The notes under the pieces were generated by a model. That model saw only the letters and a program-made list of their open reading frames with translations, was not told the origin of the DNA and made no database searches. From Rhodoferax aquaticus (GTDB taxonomy: Bacteria; Pseudomonadota; Gammaproteobacteria; Burkholderiales; Burkholderiaceae_C), in assembly GCF_006974105.1 (NCBI RefSeq), contig NZ_CP036282.1, positions 3,658,001-3,722,000 of the forward strand: 64,000 bases of DNA, given 5' to 3'. Every line of letters starts with the position of its first letter. Positions within the stretch are counted from its first letter, which is position 1. A program made the position numbers and the translations under genes. This document shows positions 8,449 through 18,293 of this stretch, piece by piece.

Positions 8449-10137
8449 ATGAGTGTTACCCAGAATGCGCCTGCCACCCACGCAAGCGCAAAGCCCGTCA
8501 CCCTGTTTGGTCCCGACTTTCCCTTTCCATTTGATGACTGGATTGCCCACCCCGACGGCCTAGGTGTGCTGCCCTCGCATTGCCATGGCCAAGAAGTCGC
8601 GATTGTAGGTGCGGGTATGGCAGGCATGGTTGCTGCCTACGAGCTCATGAAGCTGGGACTCAAGCCTGTCATTTACGAAGCGTCCAAGATGGGGGGCCGC
8701 CTGCGCTCCCAGCACTTTGAAGGTGCCCAAGGCGTGGTGGCTGAGCTGGGCGGCATGCGCTTCCCTGTGTCTAGCACCGCCTTCTACCACTATGTCAACC
8801 AATTGGGCTTGCAAACCCAGCCCTTCCCCAACCCCCTGACCCCCGCGTCCGGCAGCACGGTGGTGGACCTGGAAGGCAAGACCTACTACGCAGAGTCTTT
8901 GGCAGACCTGCCGCCCCTGTTTCGCGAGGTGGCCCAGGCCTGGGCCGAAGCATTGGAAAAGGACGCGCGCTTCTCAGAAGTCCAGGCGGCGATCAAAGCC
9001 CGCGATGTTGCAACCTTGAAGCACATTTGGAATGACCTCATCCCCAAGTGGGATGACCGCACTTTCTACGACTTTGTGGCCAGCTCAGACGCTTTCAAAC
9101 GCCTGTCCTTCCAACACCGCGAGGTGTTTGGCCAGGTCGGTTTCGGCACCGGGGGGTGGGACTCAGACTTTCCCAATTCGATGCTCGAAATTCTGCGGGT
9201 GGTCATGACCAACTGCGATGAGAACCAGCGCCTCATTGTGGGCGGGGCAGACCAAGTACCGCATGGCCTCTGGGAACTAGCGCCCGCCAAGCCGGTGCAC
9301 TGGCCTGCAGGGACCACACTTGCTTCGCTGCATGGGGGTGCGACCAGGGCAGGTGTGGCCCGCATAGCGCGTGCGCCTAACGGGCAGCTGGCCGTGACGG
9401 ACCGCTGGGGCGACACCCGTGAGTACGCCGCCGTTCTCACCACCTGCCAAAGTTGGCTGCTGACCACGCAAATTGACTGCGAGGAGTCGCTTTTCTCACA
9501 AAAAATGTGGATGGCGCTGGACCGCACCCGTTACATGCAGTCCTCTAAAACCTTTGTGATGGTGGACAGGCCGTTCTGGAAAGACAAAGACCCAGAAACC
9601 GGGCGGGACCTCATGAGCATGACCCTCACCGACCGACTCACACGGGGCACCTACCTGTTTGATAACGGTCCCGACAAGCCTGCCGTCATCTGCCTGTCCT
9701 ATGCGTGGATGGGTGACGCGCTCAAAATGCTGCCCCAACCGGTGGAAAAGCGGGTCAAGCTCGCATTGGATGCATTGAAAAAGATTTACCCCAAAGTCGA
9801 CATCGCCAGCCACATCATTGGAGACCCCATATGTGTGTCATGGGAAGCCGACCCGCACTTTTTGGGGGCGTTCAAAGGGGCTTTGCCGGGGCACTACCGC
9901 TACAACCAGCGCATGTATGCCCACTTTGTGCAAAAAACCATGCCCGCCGAGCAGCGTGGCATCTTCATCGCGGGAGACGATGTGTCTTGGACCCCTGCTT
10001 GGGTCGAGGGTGCGGTGCAGACCTCCTTGAATGCAGTCTGGGGCATCGTGCACCATCTGGGTGGTCATACCCATGCCAGCAATCCGGGCCCCGGCGATGT
10101 GTTTGACACTTTAGGCCCTATCGCCCTGCCAGACTAA
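8449..10137 (+). CDS. davB: L-lysine 2-monooxygenase (DavB-like)
   Basis: FAD-dependent monooxygenase of 562 aa that converts L-lysine and oxygen to 5-aminovaleramide, the first step of the aminovalerate route of lysine degradation. The FAD dinucleotide motif is AIVGAGMAGMVAAYELMK near residue 50, followed by the amine-oxidase GG motif (KMGGRLRSQ) and AELGGMRFPVSS. The C-terminal FAD-binding block is FIAGDDVSWTPAWVEGAVQ. Length and these segments match Pseudomonas DavB as I remember it much better than tryptophan 2-monooxygenase. The start at 8449 has GAGG 7 bases upstream. The next gene, a nitrilase-family amidase one base away, is the expected partner DavA. The 5-aminovalerate transaminase and glutarate-semialdehyde dehydrogenase genes (davT, davD) are not adjacent. 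Confidence 0.9.
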   Translation: MSVTQNAPATHASAKPVTLFGPDFPFPFDDWIAHPDGLGVLPSHCHGQEVAIVGAGMAGMVAAYELMKLGLKPVIYEASKMGGRLRSQHFEGAQGVVAELGGMRFPVSSTAFYHYVNQLGLQTQPFPNPLTPASGSTVVDLEGKTYYAESLADLPPLFREVAQAWAEALEKDARFSEVQAAIKARDVATLKHIWNDLIPKWDDRTFYDFVASSDAFKRLSFQHREVFGQVGFGTGGWDSDFPNSMLEILRVVMTNCDENQRLIVGGADQVPHGLWELAPAKPVHWPAGTTLASLHGGATRAGVARIARAPNGQLAVTDRWGDTREYAAVLTTCQSWLLTTQIDCEESLFSQKMWMALDRTRYMQSSKTFVMVDRPFWKDKDPETGRDLMSMTLTDRLTRGTYLFDNGPDKPAVICLSYAWMGDALKMLPQPVEKRVKLALDALKKIYPKVDIASHIIGDPICVSWEADPHFLGAFKGALPGHYRYNQRMYAHFVQKTMPAEQRGIFIAGDDVSWTPAWVEGAVQTSLNAVWGIVHHLGGHTHASNPGPGDVFDTLGPIALPD

Positions 10138-10138
10138 G

Positions 10139-10969
10139 GTGGCAAACTCTGTGCAGCTCCCTAGACAAGACCTCACGCTGGCGCTGTACCAGTGTGCACC
10201 TTGGCCCTTAGACACAGAGGCCAACCTGCGCCGCCTAAACATCGCTGCCCAAAGGGCCGCGCAGCAAGGCGCACAGGTCTTGGTGACCCCAGAAATGTTC
10301 ATCACCGGCTACAACATTGGGGCATCCGCATGCCGTCAATTGGCCCAAGCGAGCGACGGCAGCTATGCACAAGCGGTAAAAGCTATCGCTCAGCAGCAAG
10401 GCATTGCAATTGCGTATGGTTACCCTGAGTGCGATGCGGTGGGCCATGTCTACAACGCGGCCCAATTGGTGCAGGGGCACGACGCGCCGGGCTTGAACTA
10501 CCGCAAAACCCATTTGTTCGGCGCCCTAGACCGCAACCAGTTTTCGGCAGCCCCCTTACAAAGTCAGCTGATCGAGCTACGCGGATGGGCGATCGGTTTG
10601 CTCATTTGCTACGACGTAGAGTTTGGTGAAAACACGCGGCGCTTGGCCTTAGCGGGGGCGGACCTGGTGTTGGTTCCCACCGCCAACATGCCGGACTACG
10701 ACTTCGTCGCCAGCACATTGGTGCCCGTGCGTGCCTACGAAAACCAAGTTGCGGTGGCCTACGCCAACTACTGGGGGGCCGAAGCCGACGTGGCCTATGG
10801 CGGCCTCAGCACGGTATGCAACGCCAGTGGCCAAGTGCTGGGCGCAGCCGCACGAGAAGAGTCGCTACTGGTCTGCACCGTGCGGGCTGAAGACTTGGCA
10901 CTCGCGCGGCAACGCCAGTCGCATGTGCGAGAGCTCAGGCAAGCGCAACACCCAAGCGCGGACCGCTGA
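10139..10969 (+). CDS. davA: 5-aminovaleramidase (DavA-like), nitrilase superfamily
   Basis: Carbon-nitrogen hydrolase of 276 aa expected to hydrolyse 5-aminovaleramide to 5-aminovalerate and ammonia in the cytoplasm. The Glu-Lys-Cys catalytic triad of the nitrilase superfamily is visible in TPEMFITGYN (Glu), YRKTHLFG (Lys) and LLICYDVEFGE (Cys). The assigned start is a GTG one base after the davB stop, which implies translational coupling; a second GTG at 10151 is a possible alternative. Pseudomonas DavA is about 264 aa, so the length fits. Assignment to DavA rather than a generic amidase rests on pairing with davB. Confidence 0.87.
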   Translation: MANSVQLPRQDLTLALYQCAPWPLDTEANLRRLNIAAQRAAQQGAQVLVTPEMFITGYNIGASACRQLAQASDGSYAQAVKAIAQQQGIAIAYGYPECDAVGHVYNAAQLVQGHDAPGLNYRKTHLFGALDRNQFSAAPLQSQLIELRGWAIGLLICYDVEFGENTRRLALAGADLVLVPTANMPDYDFVASTLVPVRAYENQVAVAYANYWGAEADVAYGGLSTVCNASGQVLGAAAREESLLVCTVRAEDLALARQRQSHVRELRQAQHPSADR

Positions 10970-10980
10970 CCTAGCGTTCC

Positions 10981-11042
10981 CTGGGCCTTCGCGGCCCAGC
11001 GGACGCCAGAAGTGCTTATTTTCAAAAAAAATCACTTTTTTT
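10981..11042 (+). terminator. Probable terminator region of davBA
   Basis: A compact hairpin CTGGGCC-TTCGC-GGCCCAG lies at 10981-10999. It is followed by a second weaker stem between 11010 and 11037 (AGTGCTTATTTT pairing with AAAAAAAATCACT, two mismatches) that runs into seven T residues at 11036-11042. Either or both could end the davBA transcript. Confidence 0.5.
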
Positions 11043-11133
11043 AAAAATAGGCCTAAATAAGCCTCTAAATCTGCCGTTAAGAAATGTACGTCAACTCATA
11101 AAAGTAACCGGAGAGGCCAAGGGCCGAAACATC

Positions 11134-11628
11134 ATGCAATTGCCGTCTGTCGATCGAAACCCAAATGTGCGCCCCGCCGGCGCAGATTTGGCTTCGTCTG
11201 CGGCAAACAAGGTGATTCCTGTGGCCCCGGTCAACCCTTCGGTTTCGGTGACTACGGCCGCAGAGCCAAGTCCCAGTGTGATCAACTTGGTGAACCAAGC
11301 GGCAAAGCCGAACCAAGGTGAGCCTGTGTACACCAGTGTGGCGGACCCTACGGCCAAGGGCAACGAAGAAGCCACGCTGCACCGCGACTGGACTATTCAC
11401 CGCCCTGTGCCGCAAAAAGTGGAGAACCCACCTCCCAAACCCATATCGCAGGTTTTGATGGACCATTTGCGCACCATGTGGACAGCCAGCGCCAGTGCGG
11501 TGCAGGTGGAACAGGTCAAAAACATCAACGCTACGCCGCCCCAAACCAGTATTGAAGGGGCGGCGGCCCACATCAAACAGCAGTTGGTGTACTCGGCCAG
11601 CAAGGTCAACAAAAACGAAAACATCTGA
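11134..11628 (+). CDS. Hypothetical low-complexity protein
   Basis: A 164-aa protein that I do not recognise. It is rich in Pro, Ala, Val, Asn and Ser, has no hydrophobic segment, signal peptide or cysteine, and the first ~110 residues look intrinsically disordered. The C-terminal ~50 residues ([20 protein letters not shown] and on) could form one or two amphipathic helices. A purine-rich GGAGAGG sits at 11110, rather far from the ATG. It lies alone between the davBA terminator and queC, with 119 bases before queC. GC and codon use resemble the neighbours, so it is probably a native gene. Confidence 0.55.
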   Translation: MQLPSVDRNPNVRPAGADLASSAANKVIPVAPVNPSVSVTTAAEPSPSVINLVNQAAKPNQGEPVYTSVADPTAKGNEEATLHRDWTIHRPVPQKVENPPPKPISQVLMDHLRTMWTASASAVQVEQVKNINATPPQTSIEGAAAHIKQQLVYSASKVNKNENI

Positions 11629-11747
11629 GGCCGTCACCTCGCTCAGGGGCTTGCCTGCCCCTCGCCAACCGCACAAGGTCAGACTGCGGGCAGCACCATT
11701 TCTCTTATTTTGTATACAGTTTTGGAAGTTGCACTACCATTACGCCT

Positions 11748-12467
11748 ATGCACACCACTGCCCTTGTTTTGTTTTCTGGGGGTCAAGACTCGACCACCTG
11801 CCTCGCCCACGCCCTCGCCCGATACGACCGCGTGGAAACCATTGCCTTTGACTACCGCCAGCGCCATAGCGTCGAGTTAGAAGCCCGGCTTCAAGTCCTG
11901 CAAGAAATACGCAAGCAGTTCCCCCTATGGGCACCCAAACTGGGTGAAGACCACATCTTGGACTTGGCCGTACTTGGCGCCGTGAGCGAGACTTCACTGA
12001 CCCGGGACACCGCCTTCAAAATGGAGGCAAGTGGCCTGCCCAACACCTTTGTGCCGGGCCGCAATCTCTTGTTCCTCACCCTGTCTGCGGCGGTGGCCTA
12101 CCGCCGCGACCTGCAAGTCATCGTGACTGGCGTGTGCGAGGCCGACTATTCGGGCTACCCCGACTGCCGTGACGACACCATGAAGGCCATGCAACTGGCC
12201 TTGTCTCTTGGCATGGACAAGCGCTACCTGATCGAAACTCCGCTGATGTGGATCGACAAAGCCGACACATGGCGTTTGGCACACCAACTAGGCGCCGCGT
12301 CGGGCGTGCCCGACGGTGGCCAAAAACTGGTGGACTTGATTGTGGAACACACGCACACCTGCTACCTGGGCGACCGGGAGCATCGCCACGCCTGGGGCTA
12401 TGGCTGCGGCACCTGCCCTGCGTGCGAGTTGCGCGCCCGGGGCTACGAGCGCTTCTCCACCAACTGA
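11748..12467 (+). CDS. queC: 7-cyano-7-deazaguanine synthase QueC
   Basis: Converts 7-carboxy-7-deazaguanine to preQ0 using ATP and ammonia, in queuosine tRNA-modification synthesis. The 239-aa length fits the family. The N-terminal PP-loop ATP site is [13 protein letters not shown], a central [10 protein letters not shown] block follows, and the C-terminal zinc site has cysteines in [12 protein letters not shown]. No other queuosine gene is adjacent and no preQ1 riboswitch was recognised upstream; a small GTATAC palindrome at ~11714 is the only visible element there. Its 3' end overlaps the convergent ABC transporter gene by 25 bases. Confidence 0.95.
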   Translation: MHTTALVLFSGGQDSTTCLAHALARYDRVETIAFDYRQRHSVELEARLQVLQEIRKQFPLWAPKLGEDHILDLAVLGAVSETSLTRDTAFKMEASGLPNTFVPGRNLLFLTLSAAVAYRRDLQVIVTGVCEADYSGYPDCRDDTMKAMQLALSLGMDKRYLIETPLMWIDKADTWRLAHQLGAASGVPDGGQKLVDLIVEHTHTCYLGDREHRHAWGYGCGTCPACELRARGYERFSTN

Positions 12468-14260
12468 TACTTGGCGCCCATGCCGTGTGGGTGTGGCACT
12501 GGCGCTAGCTCCCAGCGGCGCTGGTGAAACTCCGCAACCCCAGGCCTGTGCGCTATGGAAACAAGAGCGCCTTGCCCAGTATTTACAAGCGCAAGCAAGC
12601 TTTTGTAGATACTTTTTTCAGTGGCTTCATCGAGGGCGCTCGTGGCCTCATCGGCAAAGACCCAACGCGGTTTTTTGAGAAACACCCGGGCGATCGCCAG
12701 GCGCTGCTGCTCGCCACCCGATAGCTTTTGCCCCCACGCATCGATGGTGTCCAGCTGCCCGCACAAGTGGGGCAATTGCGCCTCGCGCAAGGCGTCTTGC
12801 AGCATGGCGTCCGTGTAGTGGCTTGCAAACTCGGGGTAGGCCAATGCGTCACGCAAAGGCCCATTAGGAAAGTAGGGGCGCTGCGGAAGGTACATGGCGT
12901 CTGCCGGACTATGTACGGTGCCCTGGGCAAAAGGCCAAATGCCAGCCAAGGCACGAAACAGGGATGACTTGCCGCTGCCCGATGGCCCTTGCAGCAGCAC
13001 CGTGTCACCAGGATCTACCGCCACGCCCACACCCGACAGCAAGACCTGCCCTGTTGGCAAAGCGACGCTGAGCCCTTCTGTGCGCAACCCCTCAGGCGCT
13101 AAACCGGCAGTAGTCGCTTCAACTTGCGTAGCATGCTGCGCAGACCCGGTGTCCTCTATCGCCACGACGGAGGCCTCGAAACTGGTCAAACGATCGGTGG
13201 TAGCACGCCAAGTCGCCAAGGTGCTGTAGCTATCGACGAACCAACTCAAAGCGCCCTGCACCTGCCCAAATGCGCTGGAGATTTGCATAAGCTCACCGAG
13301 CTGAATGGCCCCACTAAAAAAGCGCGGAGCAGCCACCACAAACGGAAAAACCACCGCCGCTTGTCCAAAAAAGCTGGTGAACCACACCAGGTTCTTTTGC
13401 GCCTTGATAAGCGCCAGCGTGTTGCCCATGACCTTGCCAAAGCGCGCGTCCAACTGCCCCCGTTCCGCCTGCTCGCCACGGTCAAGGGCAATGGACTCGC
13501 TGTACTCCCGCACACGCACCATGTGGTGGCGAAAGTCGGCTTCTAGGCGCTGTTGCTCAAAGTTCAGCCGTATTTGTGGGCGACCAATCCAATGGCTTAT
13601 GACGCTGCCAACTAAGCAGTACAGCACGGCCATCCAGACCATAAAGCCCGGAATGGTGTAACTGCTTCCCTGCACCGTAAAGCTAAAACCGCCCGACAAG
13701 GCCCACAAAATGCCCACAAAACTCACCAAGGTCACCACCGCGTTGAGCAGCCCCATGCTCAGTGAAATGGTGTAGCTGGTGAACTGGTTGATGTCTTCTT
13801 GGATGCGCTGGTCAGGGTTATCTGGGTTGGCATGGTCTGCGTGGCCCGGCACCGCAAAACGCGCCAACTCCAGTTGGTAGAACGCATGGTGAGACAACCA
13901 GCGCGTGAGGTAGTGCCCCGTCATCCAGGTGCGCCAGCGCAGTTCCAGCATTTGCGTCAGGTAAAACTTGTACACCGCAATGACGATGAAGGCAAAAGCA
14001 AGGTAGGTAAACCGGCCCAACTGCGTCCAAAACACGGACGCATTTTTGTCTTGCAGCGCATCGTAAAACAACTTGTTCCAGTCGTTAAACAGCACGGCCA
14101 TGTAGACCATGGCCAAGTTCAAAGCCACGATGGCCAGCAAGAGCCCACGCGCGCGCCATTTTTCGTCTGACACAAAGTACGGTTGGGTCAGCGCCCACAC
14201 CCGGCGCGTCATCTGCGCAAACCCTATGCCCTTGGCACGAACGATCGACATAACAGCCAT
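12443..14260 (-). CDS. ABC transporter, fused permease/ATPase, SbmA/BacA-YddA type
   Basis: A 605-aa inner-membrane ABC transporter with permease and ATPase in one chain. The first ~350 residues carry six or so hydrophobic segments of the SbmA/BacA-like membrane domain ([37 protein letters not shown]). The ATPase domain has Walker [10 protein letters not shown], signature [13 protein letters not shown], Walker [15 protein letters not shown] and an H-loop in VSIAHRPG. Relatives take up or export peptides, very-long-chain fatty acids or cobalamin-like compounds; the substrate here is unknown. The start at 14260 ([10 protein letters not shown]) is preferred to 14341 because AAAGGT precedes it at suitable distance; 14290 is also possible. 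It converges on queC. Confidence 0.85.
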   Translation of the reverse strand: MAVMSIVRAKGIGFAQMTRRVWALTQPYFVSDEKWRARGLLLAIVALNLAMVYMAVLFNDWNKLFYDALQDKNASVFWTQLGRFTYLAFAFIVIAVYKFYLTQMLELRWRTWMTGHYLTRWLSHHAFYQLELARFAVPGHADHANPDNPDQRIQEDINQFTSYTISLSMGLLNAVVTLVSFVGILWALSGGFSFTVQGSSYTIPGFMVWMAVLYCLVGSVISHWIGRPQIRLNFEQQRLEADFRHHMVRVREYSESIALDRGEQAERGQLDARFGKVMGNTLALIKAQKNLVWFTSFFGQAAVVFPFVVAAPRFFSGAIQLGELMQISSAFGQVQGALSWFVDSYSTLATWRATTDRLTSFEASVVAIEDTGSAQHATQVEATTAGLAPEGLRTEGLSVALPTGQVLLSGVGVAVDPGDTVLLQGPSGSGKSSLFRALAGIWPFAQGTVHSPADAMYLPQRPYFPNGPLRDALAYPEFASHYTDAMLQDALREAQLPHLCGQLDTIDAWGQKLSGGEQQRLAIARVFLKKPRWVFADEATSALDEATEKSIYKSLLALVNTGQGALVSIAHRPGVAEFHQRRWELAPVPHPHGMGAKYQLVEKRS

Positions 14261-14347
14261 GAATTTACCTTTGCAAAGTCTAGCGTTCATAGTAGCGCCC
14301 AGCACGCCCTGCGATGGGCGTGGTTGGCCCAAGCCGCACAAACAACA

Positions 14348-15643
14348 CTAGGACCGCATCAGCCCGTCGAGCTGCGCATCCCAGGCATAGCCGGGGAACA
14401 GGCGGTCCAGCTCCGCTGTGCCCACGCCTTGGCTATGGCGCAACACCTGGGCCAACACGGCCCTGAAGTCGTGGTGCACGGGCAGGTCACGGCCCTCATG
14501 CAGATTGCCGTTGGCCAAGCCCTCCCACCGGCCGTGCGCCCGCCCGCCTTGGACCTGGTTGCCCATGAGCCACAAGGCATTGCCATGCCCGTGGTCGGTG
14601 CCACGGGTTCCGTTTTCGGCGCTGGTGCGGCCAAACTCGCTGCACACCACCACCATGTCGTTAGGTTGCGAAAAATCTTTGCGCAGCTGCACCAGCGTTG
14701 CGGCCAAGTTGCCCAGGTTTTGCGCCAGCGCCCCCGTCACACCGCCTTGGTTGGCATGCGTGTCCCAGCCGCCTGCTGACAAAAACCCCAAGCGCAAGCG
14801 ACGGTCTTGGCGCATCAGAGTGGCCAGATGCTGCGCATCCAACAACAAACCCTTGGAGTTGCCCGCGCCATTGTTGGCGGCCTGCATTTCTTGCGCAGCC
14901 ATACCCGTGTCCGCCATATCGGCACTCAAGGTTTGCGCGGTTTGCATGCGGCTTTCTGCCCCGGCTCTGAAGGCCTCTGACAACTTGTCTTGGCCGGAAT
15001 ACAGCTTCATCACGGCGTCGCGAGTGCGGGCATCGCCCAGCGCACCTTGGCGCGTGGCGGCTTGGCCCTTAGGGACCAGTTGCACTGGCGCACTGCCAGC
15101 CAAAATCAAGGGGTTGGCTTCCCCCACGCCCACGGCCAAAGCTTTGCCTGGCCCCGATGCCGAAGCAGCGGCTGCGGCACGTTGCGCCGCCAGGGCGTTC
15201 ATCCAGCCATCTCCACTGCCGCTCTTGCCGGGCACCCCAATCTCCCAGTGGTGTTGGGCGTCAAAATGCGAGCGCGTGGGGTCGGGTGAACCCGCACAGG
15301 GCAATGCCGTCAGCACGCCCTGCTGCCACAGCGGCAGCAAAGCTGCCATAGCGGGGTGCAAGCCAAACATGTTGTCGAGCTTAATTGCGCTTTGCTCACT
15401 GCCATCAGGCTTAGGAATGGCAATGCTGGAGCGTAAGCGGTAGTAGTTGGCATCCCCATGGGGCACCAAGGCGGACAAGCCGTCATACGCCCCCCGCAAA
15501 AACAGCACCACCAAGCGGGCATCCGCAGCCGCTGGTGCCTTGCTTTGCGCCCACAGAACCGGGCTTGCGTAAACCGCACCAGCACCCAAGAAACCTTGCA
15601 ACAACGTGCGGCGTTGCAGGGTGAAATCAAATCCTTGTGGCAT
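14348..15643 (-). CDS. DUF1501 domain protein, Tat-type signal
   Basis: A 431-aa member of the DUF1501 family, which belongs to the alkaline phosphatase/sulfatase-like fold. The N-terminus QRRTLLQGFLGAGAVYA looks like a twin-arginine or Sec signal, placing the protein outside the cytoplasm. Family segments include RLVVLFLRGAYDGLSALVPH, SAGGWDTHANQGG and VVVCSEFGRTSAENGTRGTDHGHG. The start at 15643 is preferred to 15724 because AAGGAA lies 7 bases upstream and the signal peptide begins there. It follows the DUF1800 gene by 13 bases; the two families are typically found as a pair of unknown function. Confidence 0.9.
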   Translation of the reverse strand: MPQGFDFTLQRRTLLQGFLGAGAVYASPVLWAQSKAPAAADARLVVLFLRGAYDGLSALVPHGDANYYRLRSSIAIPKPDGSEQSAIKLDNMFGLHPAMAALLPLWQQGVLTALPCAGSPDPTRSHFDAQHHWEIGVPGKSGSGDGWMNALAAQRAAAAASASGPGKALAVGVGEANPLILAGSAPVQLVPKGQAATRQGALGDARTRDAVMKLYSGQDKLSEAFRAGAESRMQTAQTLSADMADTGMAAQEMQAANNGAGNSKGLLLDAQHLATLMRQDRRLRLGFLSAGGWDTHANQGGVTGALAQNLGNLAATLVQLRKDFSQPNDMVVVCSEFGRTSAENGTRGTDHGHGNALWLMGNQVQGGRAHGRWEGLANGNLHEGRDLPVHHDFRAVLAQVLRHSQGVGTAELDRLFPGYAWDAQLDGLMRS

Positions 15644-15656
15644 GTCAGTTCCTTGG

Positions 15657-17192
15657 CTATTTGTACATAAAGTCTGGGCTTGCCAGCAGCAAGCCGGTGC
15701 GCATGGCGGGCCGTTCTTGGGCAACCGACGCGCGGGTAGCGGCCGACATATACGGCAGCAAGAACTCGGCAGTGTCGGCTTGCCTGGCCAAAGTCAAGGC
15801 AAAGTCAGCACGGCGGGTCAAAGCCTCTGGCACCAGCCACGTTGCCGCGTCGAACTTGTAGCCGTCAGGGGTTTGCCAGCCGTGCAAGGGCTGGCCCGCT
15901 GCATCCAAAAAGCCCACCGCTAAAACCCAGCGTCGCCAATCTGGCGTATCGCTCACGGAGTCCACGGCGGCCAGCGCAGAGCAGGCGTAATCCATGGGGG
16001 TTTTGAACAAGCGGTTGTCGGGATGCCAAAAGTCGGCAGACTCCACCAAAGCGCGCATCACCTGCCGTATATCACCTTGGGTACTCAGAAACGTTTGGCT
16101 TAAGGTTTGCACCAACGCTGGCGCCGGCTGATCGGCCACAAAAAACTGGGCCAAACGCAAACACACACGCTTGGCGGTGTTTGGATGGCGGGCCAAGCGC
16201 CTGATGGCGTCTTCCCCTTCGCCCACGCCGCTACCCAAAAAACTATTCGGGTACTGCTGGCCCAACACGGTTTTACGGCCGGCATCATGCAGCCGCGCCA
16301 CAAACCTAAAGCCGCTCTTGTCGCCCGGGTCCACGGTCCAGCCCGTCAGCACCCTGGCCATTTCACGCACATCGTTTTGCGAGTAACCACCGTCCACACC
16401 CAAGGTGTGCAACTCCATGAGCTCACGTGCATAGTTTTCATTCAAGCCCCGGGTGCTGCCCTGGGGGCCACGGCTACCAGTTGCCACGCTGCGCGCTTGG
16501 TCCAAGTACAAAAGCATGGCCGGATGTTTGGCGCTGGCTAGGAGCAAGTCTTCAAACTTACCCAAGGCGTGGGCGCGCGCCACGTGCACCGCGTAGTGCC
16601 CCACAAATGGACGCACTGCCCCTTTGCCTACATACACATTGAGGTGGTTGAACCAAAATTCGGTCATGCGCGCCAGCAAGGGTGCCTCGAGTTCCGGGTG
16701 GCTGGCGCTTTGCAACCGCCAAGCGGCACTTTGTTGCACCATGGCACGGCTAAAGTGCTCGGGCGCAGGCGGTGCAGCAAAGTCAAACCGTTTAAGGCCA
16801 TCTTCGCCACGTGCCGTGTCCGTGCCTTTGTTGTCTTTAGCCTTTCTACGGGCATCGCGTTCGCGCTCGGCCCCTGTAAACAGAGACGGTAATGCGCCAC
16901 TAAACGCACTGCGTTGCGCCTCTTGCCCAATGGGTTTTTGGCTGGCAGCCTAGGCTAGCTCCAGCTGCTTAAGCGCCCAGGCGCGGGGGGCGGTTGCCGC
17001 TTGAAGGTCTTGTACCAAAGCAGCCGTAGGCCCATAGCCCAAACGAGACATGACCCGCCATTGCTGCGCAGTGCGGTCCAACTCCGGCGCAGCGGCAATG
17101 GCATGCACCCACGGCGCACCTGCAAGCCCCAAGGCTCCGGCCAACAAAGTGCGCCGCTTCAAAGTGGGAGAGGGAACCAAGAGTTGCGCCAT
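15657..17192 (-). pseudogene. DUF1800 domain protein interrupted by one in-frame TAG
   Basis: One continuous minus-strand reading frame encodes a full-length DUF1800 protein of about 511 codons, except for a single amber codon at 16950-16952. The N-terminal part (MAQLLVPSPTLKRRTLLAGA, a signal peptide, then QWRVMSRLGYGPTAAL) ends ...LKQLELA-stop. The frame then stays open through AASQKPIG, a charged linker and the family core RMTEFWFNHLNVYVGKG, ENYARELMELHTLGVDGGYSQ and RVLTGW. A CAG-to-TAG change would explain it. It could be a recent nonsense mutation, a sequencing error or a rare suppressed stop; the ATG at 16742 could restart translation of a core fragment without export signal. The start at 17192 is preferred to the GTG at 17228. 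It precedes DUF1501 in the same operon. Confidence 0.85.
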
Positions 17193-17331
17193 CTTTTTCT
17201 TTCGGTAAGGCCAGTACGTGGGCAGCACGGTGTGTGCGCAGCCCGTCCAACGTCAACGGCATTGTGGTCGCAAGCGATGACGATTGCGCCACTGGTTTAC
17301 CGACTTTTACCCAGCTTCACATGCGCTTTAC

Positions 17332-17350
17332 ATGGGGCGTAGCGCCCCAT
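17332..17350. terminator. Hairpin downstream of the 5'-nucleotidase gene
   Basis: Perfect 8-bp arms ATGGGGCG and CGCCCCAT with a 3-base loop, 25 bases past the nucleotidase stop codon. No T-run follows on either strand, so it may only slow or protect transcripts. Confidence 0.35.
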
Positions 17351-17374
17351 AGTGACAAGCCCCGCGGCAGTGCC

Positions 17375-18268
17375 TTAGTTGCGCACGCCACTGACCACAT
17401 GGCCTGATGGCACATGCCGCGCGGCTGACTCAATGTGGCCGGTTTGGTCGTCAAAGAAGAAATCTGGCTCAAACTCACGCAAGAACTCACCTTTGTCCAG
17501 GCCGCCCAAAAACATGGCCTCATCAATGTCAATGTTCCAGTCCATGAGGGTACGAATGGCGCGCTCATGCGCCGGCGCGCTGCGGGCTGTGACCAAAGCG
17601 GTGCGTATGCGCATCGCTGGCGTCTTGGCCTGCTGCATGCGGTGCAGCGCCACCAGCAAAGGCTTAAAGGGCCCGTCTGGCAAGGGCAGCGCCACCTTGT
17701 CCATTTCATGCTGCTGAAAGGCCCGCAAGCCTTGGTCTTGGTAGACGCGCTCCGCCTCATCGCTGAAGAGCACGGCATCACCGTCAAACGCAATGCGCAC
17801 TTCATGGGGGTGCGCGTCACTGGCGTGGGCGGAGTGGGGGTAGACCTGCGCCGCCGGTACACCTGCGGCCAAGGCGGCACGCACATCACTCAAGTGCGTG
17901 CTCAAAAACAAATTGGCTTTGAGCGGCTGCAAGTAGCGCCACGGTGGCTCGCCCCGTGTAAACGTGCAGCGAATAATGGGCAAGGCATAGTGGGCTGCAG
18001 ACTTCATCACCCGCAAGCCGCTCACTGGGTCATTGCGCGACAAGATCACCACCTCAACGCGCTGTGCGTCTGGCTCATTGAACGCCAGCAGCTTTTGCAC
18101 CAGTGAGAAGGCTACGCCTGGCGTGGCAGGCACGTCCAAACGCTCGCGCTGTAGCTGCATGTAGGCGCGGTCGTCCCCCTGCTCAAAAATTTGGTTCTCT
18201 TGCTCAAAATCAAACAAGGCGCGTGACGATATGGCCACCACCAGTTTTCCATCCAATGTGATTGCCAT
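17375..18268 (-). CDS. 5'-nucleotidase (NT5C1/DUF2410-like family)
   Basis: A 297-aa cytoplasmic protein of the 5'-nucleotidase family related to animal cytosolic 5'-nucleotidase IA, predicted to dephosphorylate nucleoside monophosphates. Recognisable segments are LVVAISSRALFDFEQEN at the N-terminus, VEVVILSRNDPVSGLRVMKS near residue 75, RIAFDGDAVLFSDEAERVYQ near residue 160 (the acidic haloacid-dehalogenase-like catalytic motif) and FFFDDQTGHIESA near the end. It starts 25 bases after the ilvA stop codon on the same strand, so the two are probably co-transcribed. No regulatory signal of its own was seen. Confidence 0.85.
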   Translation of the reverse strand: MAITLDGKLVVAISSRALFDFEQENQIFEQGDDRAYMQLQRERLDVPATPGVAFSLVQKLLAFNEPDAQRVEVVILSRNDPVSGLRVMKSAAHYALPIIRCTFTRGEPPWRYLQPLKANLFLSTHLSDVRAALAAGVPAAQVYPHSAHASDAHPHEVRIAFDGDAVLFSDEAERVYQDQGLRAFQQHEMDKVALPLPDGPFKPLLVALHRMQQAKTPAMRIRTALVTARSAPAHERAIRTLMDWNIDIDEAMFLGGLDKGEFLREFEPDFFFDDQTGHIESAARHVPSGHVVSGVRN

Positions 18269-18293
18269 GGCCTGCCTTTGTGGTGTGGCTTAG

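Noticed and set aside
8449..10969. Indole-3-acetic acid synthesis pair (iaaM/iaaH)
   Set aside because: The amidase is of nitrilase type, not the amidase-signature type of IaaH, and the flavoprotein segments and lengths fit lysine monooxygenase DavB with DavA.
12588..12610. Possible sixth copy of the interspersed repeat (GCGCAAGCAAGCTTTTGTAGATA)
   Set aside because: It lies in the ABC transporter coding region and lacks the CAGCTA core spacing; too diverged to count.
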